Source: Sphagnum compactum (lineage: Eukaryota > Bryophyta > Sphagnopsida > Sphagnales). Taken from it: DNA of 64,000 bases. The stretch lies in NCBI GenBank assembly GCA_965153455.1, contig OZ234501.1, positions 8,866,001 to 8,930,000 of the forward strand, in the 5' to 3' direction. A program made the translations under genes and the position numbers. The notes beneath the pieces are model-generated. The model saw only the letters and a list, made by a program, of their open reading frames with translations, searched no databases and was not told where the DNA came from. Of the stretch, positions 26,013 through 37,100 are shown in pieces (position 1 is the stretch's first letter; each line of letters opens with the position of its first letter).

Positions 26013-28298
26013 ATGGGAGGAGATATACATTTTTTTCTTTTTTGTGGGGTGAAAGTACATAATGAGGGGGCTGCTTTAAGCAAGAAAATGTATTCTTTTT
26101 TTGGTACATTTTTGTATTATTTTGGGGGTAGTTTTTTAAAAAAATTCATCTAATGTTACATATACACTATTATTTTGGGGATTTTGATACAAATGCTTCC
26201 AACATAATTCTTGTCATTTTTGAAATGAAAATAATTTTTCAACAATTTTTTTTTCCAACACATTTATGCTTGTTTGAATTAAAGACTTGTCAAGATGTTT
26301 TTGTGAAATCACATAAGTCAAACTTTTCAATTGTAATTGAAATGGTATAATCAATTCATATTCAATATACGATTAAGTACTTCATCAAGTTTTGCAATTA
26401 TTTGAATCATCTTTAGAGTATATTTGTAGTATATAATGACAACAACTATTTTCTCACAAATATATTTTTCAATCATTTAATATTAATTTAAAAATGTAAT
26501 TTCCTTTGACAATTTAATTATTTGACAATTGAACTACCTTATTTTAAGTATAATTTATGAAAATCTCTTTTAATATTGATTTGATGGAAGTTGAAAATTG
26601 CATAGTTTGAAAAACAATATTTGTAACAACATTTTTTAACCAGCATAGTGTGCTTTTACCATGTGCAATGCCTTCATAACATCCATTTAGTGATGAATAA
26701 AGAAATAGGTGCAAGTAGGTCACTTCAAGTGGGTAGGTAGGGAAGCTTGTATATCACTATGTATGTGTGCACTGGTTAGCATGTAAATTGGTAGGTGGAG
26801 GATGAAGGAGGGAAAACAAGATAATTATTTTTCTTGAAAAATAATAATTACGTGTAAATAGAACATCAAATAGACTAATTGTGCTAACTGAGGGTGGTTA
26901 GTTGTGGACAAGAATCCAATGAAAAAATGTTTCCTAACCAATCAACATCTATCCAAAATAATGCATTAGTTGGTGCTAGTTCATTGTGGTTGGATGGATG
27001 GTGGGTGGATAAGAAACATTTTTCAGTTGGGTATCAATTTTTAGATAACCACAATGATTAGCTTAATTGTTGCCATCTTTACTATCTTTATACTGGTAAC
27101 AAGCCACTAACCTTTACCTACTTACTAACCATCAACATGCATCTACACACCTAGTAGACACCTATTTTCTGGACATGACCTACTTTTTGTAGGATAGGAA
27201 ACCAAGATGCAACTTGAGGTTGAGTCAATTGGCGGGTTTATGCATAATTGAGTCTTAACCAGTGTTGGCAAGATAAGGCTATTTGCATGTTAAGGTTTTA
27301 GGTTAGATTTTGAGGTATCACCATTATTTGTAAGGCCCATTGCTTCTTGTAAGGCTCATCTGGGGGTGAATCCTTTCTGTGTTCCAAAAGCATACCAAGG
27401 GTTTCTTTCTTTGTATTTGAAATCACCTCCTTGCATGGAATATGCTTTCCTCAATTGAAGGGACCTTCCCACCATTCGAATGCAAACCTTCTGCTATTGA
27501 AATAAAAAATCTGTTGTAGTTTATGATGGGAAGGCATGTTCCAGCAGGCTTCCCCTAAATCTCATGTCTACACCTTCGGGGCCCTTGGAGGCTACAAACC
27601 TCAAATTGAGGGAGGCCCTTGGGAGCATGCCTTCAGCTATACACTATACTAGGTTTGATTGAGAAGTCAGGGGTGTTGAGACAAGTCAATGAGCATATGA
27701 ACATGTGGATTGCACAGTGCAAAGGCATCAAGGATTTTGCCACTTAGCTTGACCCCAGAACCTTATGGGTTGACTGCCTCGTATGGCTTTGGGATTGGCA
27801 GTGGAAGCCATGTTTCTGCTCATGCTGCTTGTCCAGAGGGAAAAGACTTCATACCAGTGTAAGATTTTGGTTTCAACTTGGAACCAAATGTGCATAGTCA
27901 CAGTGTTTTTTCTGTTTCTTTGTGAATTTTTTTCATTTGACGGTTTTTTCCAAATGAAGAATGAATAGTCCCTTTTTATTGAAAATAAAAATTGAAAAAG
28001 AATTCTAAAAATTTGACATGTTTCTACACATTGTTCAAGCAAGTAGCCATGATATAAAAAGGACCTTAATAAATTTCTACTTTCATAGCTGGTCTATAGC
28101 CCAATCGTGGCTAAATCTCATTGTGGATGATTGTGAGTCCAGCAACACAAAACTGAACAAAAAAAACACTTCACCCTTTTGAAACACAATGACTGACCCT
28201 TTTTAAGATCAGCATGTCCTGTGCATGTTTATACATCTACGTTCGTGTTTACTAGTTGTACTTCATCTAAAGTACTGTGGACAAGTATATTGTGACCG
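26013..28298. other. Gene-free stretch
   Basis: It is AT-rich up to about 27180, with a small GTAG-type patch near 26700. It is less AT-rich at 27200-27900, where short open frames on both strands match nothing I recognise. The 27430-27900 part may be a decayed gene or element fragment. Confidence 0.35.
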
Positions 28299-28306
28299 GT
28301 GATGAT

Positions 28307-28572
28307 CAGTGTTTTGTTTTGGGTCAATTTTGTGATGTAGCCAAACTGGCAATGATCCACAGGAAGATTTAGCCAAATTTGGCTGAAAGATAAATATGAA
28401 ACTATTTTATAATAAACATCCTTCTATATTTCTGGCTATGTACTTGAATCATGTATAGAAATCTGGCAATGTTTCTTAAGTTGTGTTCAAATTAAAAACA
28501 CTTGAATTTAGCACTTATAATTTTTAATATAACTCTCTGGCTATATGTAGTCCGCGGAAAAAAGAGAGGCTG
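28307..28572 (+). mobile_element. hAT-like MITE, copy 2 with perfect 8-bp TSD
   Basis: The 266-bp element begins CAGTGTTTTGTTTTGGG and ends GGAAAAAAGAGAGGCTG. It is flanked by identical GTGATGAT at 28299-28306 and 28573-28580. Internal family words are TTTGTGATGTAGCCAAA, AGATTTAGCCAAATTTGGC, CATCCTTCTATAT and AGAAATCTGGCAA. An 8-bp duplication with CAG...CTG termini is typical of hAT transposons. It has no coding capacity, so a hAT transposase elsewhere would have moved it. Confidence 0.85.
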
Positions 28573-28580
28573 GTGATGAT

Positions 28581-29633
28581 GCTCTTACTGAGTACACTGT
28601 TTCATATTTCTCATTTCTTTGAACTCTCCATAAAGATTAGAGCTAGTACAAAATGAACCACTTGTTTGTGTTATTCTCTTACCATTAGCACAATTCAGAA
28701 TTCGTGAAAACCCCTCCCCCCAGAGGAGCAAAAGTGTCTACTAAATTTCAGAGTATTTCAAAAGCCTTTTCATAAGCCTTTTGGGCAGACATTAGTTGCC
28801 AATAGACAATTTGGTTACCATTTTACCCTTTAATCTCCAAATCACTGAACTAATATTTTTTTGATTACACGAAATTCATTAAGAGTTTATCCAATGATTA
28901 ATCTTATCCTATACACTAGTTGTGTCTTTCATGAAGTGATGCAAGTTTGCAACATGCTTGCATCAGCCAATTGAACAAATTTCTCACCTGCTTTCTACCC
29001 AAATGAATTGTAAAATCAATTTCTTGTCTAGATAATAAATTCCTATGTGAAGCATTGTGAAGCGGGGAGTAATTATTTACATTTTTTTTGTAACACAATC
29101 ATATTGGGGACAGCAAAAGAATGAACCTCGACAGTTCTCTAAAATTGGCAGAACTTGTGTCATCTTCAGATGTGAGATTATGAACCTGTACCCATCACAA
29201 GATGATTAAGGGGCACACTCATTTGTGCGAGTTGCAACTTTGTTATGACAATGAAGCTTGTCGTATGTTGGGTGACTGTGTTCGAGGGAGGCCCATTAAA
29301 CCTTTAACTATTGAACCTTTTGCCTCCTTGGCCACAGGATAAGGTGTGCTCATGCATTATCCAGTCCCTGTGGTGGCCAAGGTTTGGGTGTGTGGAAGTA
29401 CAATTCATGTACAATTCATATACTATGACGGTTATCTACAACAAAAATCAACTATATTTGAACTTGAAAGGGGGAATTCCAGGAGTCAAACTAGGGCCCA
29501 AAGACAGGATGACCTTAATGACAACTCTATCATAATGCTATTACACTGTGGATGGATGAACCTCAACTGAGTTGTCAGGGGCATCCATCCAATGGTGCGC
29601 TGCTGGGAGTGGCTCTCTCTGGCCGTTTCGATG
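28581..29633. other. Gene-free stretch with a short dispersed repeat
   Basis: No gene is recognised. Near 29480-29535 a sequence containing AAACTAGGGCCCAAAGACA and AACTCTAT recurs at about 40090-40145 and, more diverged, at about 52655-52720. It is too short to classify. Confidence 0.4.
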
Positions 29634-30197
29634 CATTCTTTTTGGGTGGAATTTCACTACTTGGTGAGGAAAAAAAAAAGGGCTGCCAATCCAACAAAAG
29701 TTTCATTTTTTGGAAAAATTGGTGCCAAGTTGCTTTGTGTTGAGGAAAACTTAAGTAGAAATAGCCAGATTTAGACAATAAGTTATAGCAACGCTGTGGG
29801 GTTCCAAAAAAATTATACTTTCGTTTATGACCTGTAGCCAGATTTGGCTAAGTCCTCTTGTGTGGACAATCATCAGTCCACCTCAGTGATTTTTTTTTTT
29901 CAGATTTCAGATGTTGCTTAATTGGCTAGCATCCAAAGAGGGATTTAGCATTAAATGGCGAAAGTAAACAAAACTGCTAGCAAACTAAAAGCAGGTCCAA
30001 ATGCCACAAAAAAATTTCCCACAAAAAATAAAATAAAAAAATCCTCGAAATTTTCTGAATTTATTCAGAAAATAATGGGAATATTATGACCAAACATTGC
30101 CTTCTAATTCTAATTTTTTCGCATTTTGGCGAAATTTCGCACCAAAAGCAACTCTGCTCCACCTACCTAACAAAATTGAAAAAAATAAAAGCCCTTG
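29634..30197 (-). mobile_element. hAT-like MITE, outer copy carrying a nested insertion
   Basis: In reverse orientation the element runs from CAAGGGCTTTTATTTTTTTC (complement of 30197 leftwards) to the CATTCTTTTTGGGTGG end at 29634. It includes the family words TTAGCCAAATCTGGC and ATAGCCAGATTTAG. Its CACTTTGGCTACATC-equivalent zone is split by another family member at 29884-30156. If that insert and one TSD are removed, the two halves join in family order. No TSD of its own is visible. Confidence 0.65.
29884..30156 (+). mobile_element. hAT-like MITE, nested copy
   Basis: The 273-bp copy begins CAGTGATTTTTTTTTTCAG and ends GCACCAAAAGCAACTCTG. Its flanks GTCCACCT (29876-29883) and CTCCACCT (30157-30164) match at 7 of 8 positions, consistent with an aged target-site duplication. 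The flanks belong to a reverse-oriented element of the same family, so this copy inserted into a relative. Internal words (GGATTTAGCATTAAATGGCG, TTTTGGCGAAATTTCG) match the copy at 54355-54643. Confidence 0.75.
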
Positions 30198-30752
30198 GTC
30201 CCAACGACAAGGGGAAAATCCCTCCCCAAACCCGGACCGCCACCAACAACTTGTCAAAAGCAGTTTGGAGCTCCAGTCTGCTGCACCTGTGTGCGTGCAT
30301 CGGAGATTTGCGCCGACTCGTGTGGCAGCCTTTTTTGTTTTCTGGAGAAGTGTCTGCGCAGATGTTATGAACCTATGAATACAGGGGCTCATACACCTAT
30401 GAATTCAAGGTTTCAGAAACCTATGAACCATGAATCATGCCTTCTATGAGCCTCGAGTAATTTCGCGTTTACCCACGTCTAAGCGGTAGAGCACAGACAT
30501 TGGAATTTCCAGAGATTAGAGCTGCAAGCTTCTGATTGATAGGCAGCAGCTACGGCTGCGCTTGCCGTCGTAAGAGCATGCTGCTGGTTTAATAGCAGTC
30601 AAATCTTGCCGCCATGTAGTCCTCAGTGGCTGCTCATGTGTTTTCAGGGTTGATCTGCAGCCTACGTTTGGGCCTTGAGTGACCTGGGCTCGAGGTTTCC
30701 AGGAGCTTGAGGGCGGTAGCGGTTTATCATGTCCCTTTCATGGCCGGTACTC

Positions 30753-30759
30753 TATAAAA
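30753..30759 (+). promoter_or_regulatory. TATA box of AOC copy 1
   Basis: TATAAAA sits in CTCTATAAAACCGGGTTCA, 181 bp before the start codon. The same box and surroundings are kept in the second copy at 41755. Transcription would start near 30785, leaving a leader of about 150 bp. Confidence 0.7.
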
Positions 30760-30939
30760 CCGGGTTCACTCCCTGCACCTTTCATTCAATCAATCGAAAC
30801 AGTTCAGATCTCCAACTGGAGCGTCAAACTTCTGTGAATTGCTCCCGAATTGCTCGTGAATTGCTCATAGTTTATCAGATATTCAAATCGGAACTTCAGA
30901 AGTAAAATAGAGTGTTACAGAGTACTGTCTGCAATAGAA

Positions 30940-32597
30940 ATGGCGGCAACGATGAGTTTGTGCGCTCAAACAGGGCAACTAGCTTGTTTGAGTCAGTCAC
31001 TGACCAAGAGCGTAGACGCAAGTCTTCACGTTCAACCAGCAGGTTTTCGTTCATTTAAGTCTTCTGGTCTCTGGACCAGTGTCAAGCACGATTCGGGCAA
31101 GAGAACTAGACGACCCAGGGTCTGCTCCAGTATCCTAAAAGCACAGCGCTCTAGCGCGGCTCCTGTGACCACGCCGTCCAAGCTGCCTGACTTTCCTGAA
31201 ACACAGAACCCAGCGGAGGCTTTGATAGAACATTTGGAGACTCTACCTTCTTCCGACGACATCAACGGCGAGAGCAGTGTCAGCGATTCAGCCGACAGGC
31301 TTTTCCTTTGGGAATCGGTCCCCAAGCTAGGTACTTGGTCTGAACTTCTCCGTCCCTGCAAGTGATGTTTTGTTCTCTGGAATTTTTATTCCTTCGCTGC
31401 AAAACGTGAGCTTGGATTAAGATGAACGGAAAGGCTAATCAATTGAGCTTCGTGTTCCGATATTATGTGTGCAGCTGAAACGCAGACATTCAGTGTGTAC
31501 GAGCTGAATGAATTCGATAGGGATAGCCCTGCATTTCTGGAATTCAGTTCACAGACTGTGAACAGGGTGAATCCTCTGACCGGGGCGCATGTCCATGCTC
31601 TTGGCGACCAAGTTCCATTCACCAACAAGGTCGGTACAATAGATTCGTCCCACTAAATTGCAGCTTGGAGTGGAATTCTCCGGACATATCAACGATGAGT
31701 CGCGGGATTGCTGTATTAGACTCCATTGGTCAGTCGCATTGCAAAGGAAATTGACAATAGTATTCGTAGCGCTGTACCATGTCGATGAGGAAGGCTCTCA
31801 CTATAAGACCTGGGTTCATGTGCATGGTTTATGATGCAGCTGTATGATGGGTCGCTGAAGCTGAGGCTGGGCATCACGGCTGGCATCTGCCTCCTCATGA
31901 AGCACTACCCCGGAATGGGTACTCCGGAAATGAAGAGGCAACAGTTTTTCACTCCCGATCGTTATGAGACTTTGATGACCTGGTACTTCGGCGATTTCGG
32001 TCACATCTCGGGCCAGGTGGGTACCTAAACCCTAAATCTAGAATTTACTACATAATTCATAACTGACTCGGGTAATGATCAGTCTTCTCAGCTTCCCAGC
32101 TCATGAGATCAGAGCCCATCACAGAAAGACTTCGAACCCGATCCGGCTCAGAGTATCAGCCTTACGTAGAATCATGTGCAGCTCCATTTTCGACTTCTCG
32201 CTCAAAGGAGATTTTGTGTCGATCTTTGTTAGAGAAAACATAGTAGTACTGTGGTACCTGTAGACATGACAATGGCAATATGAATTTCAAGAAATACTGA
32301 TGATCTTGAGCATGTATCCCGGGGGGTGAATTTCTGCTGCAGGGTCCATTTGTCAACTATCAAGATACGTTGATGACCATCACGGGAGGAGTGGGGTTCT
32401 TCAGAGAAGCACGAGGCGTGGTCCGGCTGCACAACATCTCTCCCTTCAAATTCTTCTACACATTCACGCTGACCGGCATCCCGCAACTGCCGAAGCACCT
32501 CACGGCGGAGGTGGTGCCGCCCTCGGAGGACGCAGCGGCGGTGCCTGAAGCGGTCGCGTGCGACCCCCGTTTCACGCTGCGCAATTTCTCGAACTAG
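30940..32597 (+). CDS. AOC: Allene oxide cyclase, plastid-targeted, copy 1
   Basis: Four exons join in phase: 30940-31330, 31475-31629, 31840-32016 and 32343-32597, encoding 325 residues. Allene oxide cyclase converts 12,13-epoxy-octadecatrienoic acid to cis-(+)-OPDA, the committed jasmonate-pathway step, in plastids. Residues 1 to about 60 are Ser/Arg-rich and poor in acidic residues, like a transit peptide; an acidic linker follows. The barrel begins near 136 with [16 protein letters not shown] and ends [11 protein letters not shown]...LRNFSN. Active-site residues known from Arabidopsis AOC2 are kept: E140 (Glu23), N142 (Asn25), P149 (Pro32), N181 (Asn53) and C199 (Cys71). About 11 residues (PLTGAHVHA region) are inserted before [10 protein letters not shown], and about 11 more after C199 ([11 protein letters not shown] region), so the protein is longer than usual. 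The intron-2 donor GTCGGT is weak. All acceptors are canonical. Confidence 0.93.
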
Positions 32598-32657
32598 CTT
32601 AAAGGGACACGTGCCGCTATAAATGGAGGACTGCAGCGTGAATCTATTCACCCATCA

Positions 32658-32663
32658 AATAAA
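32658..32663 (+). terminator. Poly(A) signal of AOC copy 1
   Basis: AATAAA lies 60 bp after the stop codon. The equivalent signal after copy 2 is at 43656-43661. Confidence 0.6.
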
Positions 32664-32700
32664 CCCTAGTTACACTTGACCCTGGTTTAATCCCCCTATT

Positions 32701-33711
32701 GTAGTTAGTATGATACCAACCATAATATACATTTACTCCCAATACTAATTGTTATAAATTAATGAATGTCATTTATATTATAGTTATTTGTTGGAAGATG
32801 TGGCCAACAAAAGTGTGGAATTATCTTTCTAAGCAATATCCCTTGAAGTACTTTCTACCTACTTAATAGAGTGCTTAACTGGGCAGGAAAATTAGTTAAA
32901 TTGAGAGAAATACTTAAAAGGAATGTAATTGAGCTATGGAGTCCAGTGCTCCTGCAGAATTTCCAGATGAGATGCAATGACGTCTGGTTGAAGTGGTGAG
33001 ATAAGAAAGACGTTGAGCTTATATGGTCACTTTGGCACCAAAGCGCTGGTTGTCAATAGGTGGAGCACAAAGACGAATCAAGCTGTCATAGTAGACTGCC
33101 TCTCCTGTGAATCAGTCGTCTCTACACACATGTTTTGGCAATGCTTGGGAGAGCTCACTTTCAGCTTTCTTTTCAGGCTTAAGTCACCATCAATTGTGGG
33201 CTGCAATTAAAAAAGGCTCTAGGACTTGAACAATGTCCATTTAATAAAAATATGTCCAAAGGCTTTTTAGGAGTTTCGGCAGCTTAGTATGGTCGTTGTT
33301 CCGGGGCATAGCTCTCTGCTCTAGATGGATTGAGAGAAATCATGACCTGGTCTTGCTTTAACCAAGTCAAATGGCATGATGTCAAACTTGGCATTGTAAT
33401 GTGAGAAAGTTCACTTGACTATGGTAGAATGAAATGGCAGCAGAAGCACCCAGAAGAAGAAGGTAGGCTTCTTGAGAAGTTTGATAAGGTCTAGGCTCCT
33501 CACCAGTCCATCTGTGCCAAGGATGCCTGCAAGATCGGATGATGTTATCAACCACTGATCTGTTGTAGTTTCCTTGGTAATGTGTTGGGTCCTCTGTCCT
33601 GGGGTTGGTTGTTCACCTGGGCTGCTTGTGTTTGGTTTCTTTTTGCAATGGATTTGTCCATTTGTAGCCAAGAAATAAATAAAATCTAAAAGTGGTTGAT
33701 TAAGTTGTTTG
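32701..33711. other. Gene-free spacer downstream of AOC copy 1
   Basis: No gene is recognised. A minus-strand open frame of 86 codons at 33411-33671 begins MATNGQIHCKKKPN and is not assignable to a family. Retroelement origin is possible but not shown. Confidence 0.4.
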
Positions 33712-34030
33712 TTGGCCTTTGCCTACCAAGGCAAGGATATTGTGTTTAGGTTCATTATAGAGTATAGTAGCTTAAGGGATTTTGGCCCCTAGGTAATAAT
33801 AGGTCTATTTTTATATGAGGATTTTTGAAAGATGATATTTTGGCTTGTGTTGAAACTTGACATTAGTTATAGAGTTATATTATCTTGAAGGATTTTGGTT
33901 TCTTTTAGTGGATTTTTTGAAGATTATATTTTTGCATGCTGAAGATTATATTTTAGTTTCCATAATTCGTCTTTTGCCTTAAGATCCGCTTTAATGTAAA
34001 TGGCAAGGCCACAGTGTGACAGACCCCTTG
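33712..34030 (+). repeat. Dispersed repeat R1, copy 2
   Basis: It aligns over its whole length with 8801-9110: TTGGCCTTTGCCTACCAAGG at the start and CAGTGTGACAGACCCCTTG at the end, with a few short indels. It lies about 1 kb downstream of AOC copy 1. Confidence 0.85.
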
Positions 34031-34086
34031 TTTTGATATTAAGAGTTTTTTTAACAATACATGTTAAACAGAAACACCAGTAGTTT

Positions 34087-34110
34087 ATATATATATATAT
34101 ATGTATATAT
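34087..34110. repeat. (AT)n microsatellite
   Basis: An AT run with one ATGT interruption in non-coding DNA. Confidence 0.9.
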
Positions 34111-37100
34111 CCCTTTTGTTGTAAGGGGCCAGCCAATTGTTACAGAAGGGAGCTAAAATCTAATGTTGTTTCTTTCTGATACCACCCAAAGAATTAAAAT
34201 ATTCTGTAGAAGGATGAACTCTCAAGATACCAATGCATCAAAGCACACTTCTGAAAAGACAGCCTAACCAGGTACAGGGGGAGGTATTTTCCTGAGGGAG
34301 TTACATCATGTGAGGCAAGCATGACAAGGGCAGAGCCTATGTCTCAATCTCGTCCACAACATGACTCTCACAAAATGCCGCCCCTTGCCTAAATTTTTGC
34401 TTTTGCTTTTTTCCTTCTTTTTCTGTACCATCTTATGGAAAATTGTCCACTGTCCTGGGATCGTATGGGGTTCTTACGGGATCCATGAAATTATGCTATA
34501 TAAACCCCATTGAAAATCTTGGCAGCATTAGGATGAACTTTCCAATTGATCAATTGCACAGAGTTTTTCTTTAATAAAAAGCCTTCTGAACCACAACTGA
34601 GTGACCAAGGTTCTGCCTGGGTGACCTATCTTGTAAACCCTCCTACTTCCCCTTTCCCCTACCTAGGTACCTATGAAAGTTGGTGGGTAAGTATACCATA
34701 GATGAGAAGGTAGGGAATGTAAGTGGTTATTATGTAGGTAAGTAATAGGGAAAGGCACTTGGCGGTTACTAGGTATGTAGATGCATGTGATGATCAGTAC
34801 ATAACTAATGGATGGGAATAAAATTGTTTCCTGTGCATATGCAATTCATCCTCCTGCCTCTGGTGAGTTGGTGGGTGCTGGTTCACTTTGGCCTCCATTT
34901 TGCATCAATTTTTTGGAAACATCCAAACAAACTTGTTGATCTATTGGGTGGGAGGCTCTTTCTGGTCGGTTCATGGAATGCTGAAAAATGTTACTAAGAA
35001 GGTTAAATTTTATACTAGTATGAGGCAAGTATTTGAATTTATTATAATAGTCAGTTATGGGTTTTAGAAAAAACAAAATTCTTAGAATGGCTCGGGTTCA
35101 ATTATTCGAATATTTTAATTTTAAAAGAACCACCTAGGTTCAGGTTTCACAAGACCAGAGTTAAATGGGTATGAGATGGGGGCAGGGGTTTGGATACTTC
35201 AGTAGCCATGTATATGTCTTGATTATTAACAAAAACCCAAGCAAATATAGCATGTGTATTTTTATGTTCTTTGGGTTAAGTTTACTTGTACATTTTTTAA
35301 GGTTCTTTGATGGAACCCTGGATGTGTACATTAAATATATTATTAGGTTCTTTGAAAAACAATAGGTCTTTTACAAACATTGGTTCCTAAAATTGAAGGC
35401 ACAATAACACAAAACATCAAAAAACTTTTATGAACATATATAATCAAATAGAAATGGGATTATGGTGCAACTTCAAAATCCATGATGAAATCCTTCAACC
35501 TAAAGCTTCTTTCTACCCAAACACACATTGTAACTAACAACACAATGAATTATAATATGGCACTTTGTCAATACTGGCTTTGGGGCTTGAACTTTTTCTT
35601 TTAATGTTCCAAGTTTCAAATTCCATTACCCAGACTCACATCCCTCAAACATAAAAGCAAACAAGAAAAAAATGAAAATAAAGAAGCAAGACATATATCA
35701 CAAGAAGGACAATACAACAACACGCTCAAGTTTAAAATCTAAAGCCTCATTGATGACACACAAGACAAAAAGATGACATGCAAAACACCAACCAAAAAAA
35801 CAGGCCCTATGAATGACACACAAGACGCAAAGAAAAAAAGTGGAAGACCAATTGAAAAAAATGTCATGCAAGTGATAAAAGGCCACAAAGAAAAAAGGTA
35901 GAAAATAGACAAAAGGATTCATTCCATCATTTTCAAGTTTCAAATTTACATGTGTCATATGCAACAAGCCACATATGTGTGTGACAACTATTCATCAAAG
36001 TCACCAATAGAATCAATAAATGCATCACACTAATGTTAGATATTGTGTCAAATACATGCCTATGAAATTTTTTCACATTTCACTTTGTGTTCAAATTTAG
36101 CATTGAGTTCCTCCATCAAATCTAATTTTGTTTCACTTGTAGATGCAAGTTCATAAAATTTTGGGCACCTAACTCGTGGATTAGATAGTCAATTATTGTC
36201 AACAAAATTAATCCTGTTGAAATTTTATATTTGAAGAGCTCAATATTTACAAAGTGCCACGAAGATTCCAAGAATTGAAAAAAGTTTTTTTATTTCAATT
36301 TGGCTAGTTGGGATGTCCTACAAAATTTATCTTACCAACATCCAAGAGATGACACTAAATATTATTTTTGTGACTTATATGCATTAAACAATTATTTTTG
36401 GTATTAGGTTTTGGATTTATATTTTCTTCACCTTATTATTATCTTATTTTTTAATATGCAAGTAATTTAGCTGCCTTATATTTGTTTATAATTTTTTTAA
36501 CATCTAACTTCAATATCTTTTATTAATTAAAAATTTATGAATTTTAGAAGATTTGAAACAAAAAAGTTTGGAGCTGAAAGCAAAAATGAAACCATGAAAT
36601 GTATTTGAAATGAAAAAACCTACAATTTACAAAATTTGATTAATCACAAATTAATCAAAAAATATTTCACAATAATTGAACCTACTAGCAACTACTAATA
36701 CCTTATATATTTAATGCACATGATTTTTTCTATTAAAAAATAAAATATTAGAAATTTACACATACTTCATATTAATTATAATTGTATCTTCAAAATATAA
36801 ATAACTCTATTTTGTAACTAATTAACTTATATTTTTACATGATAACCAATATATTGCACCTTATAATTTTACTCATGTATTTTTTACTTTTTTTGAATAG
36901 TTTCCTATTGGGACTAACATAACAAATGTTGAAAACTTGTGTTTTTATGTGTGCCACCAAGTTAAAACAAATAATTTGCATCAATAAAATATTAACAATA
37001 GCTATACAACTCACTTGCAAAAGGTCTTTGCATGTGTTTATAGTTGCACCTCGGCATGTGTTTAATTTTCATTGTTATAATCTAAACCAAATGCTTGAAG

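Larger units (their letters stand above)
30225..32700 (+). repeat. Segmental duplication, block 1 (AOC copy 1)
   Basis: This block is duplicated at about 41250-43700. It covers the promoter, all exons and introns, and the 3' UTR of the AOC gene. From exon 2 to the stop codon the offset is exactly 11030 bp at every exon boundary, so there are no net indels over 1.1 kb. The promoter and exon 1 are more diverged. The left limit is set where AAAGCAGTTTG and AGCTCCAG first align in both copies. Confidence 0.9.

Noticed and set aside
34490-34620. TATA-like and AATAAA-like pair suggesting an LTR
   Set aside because: No second LTR, no TG/CA ends and no TSD found by eye.
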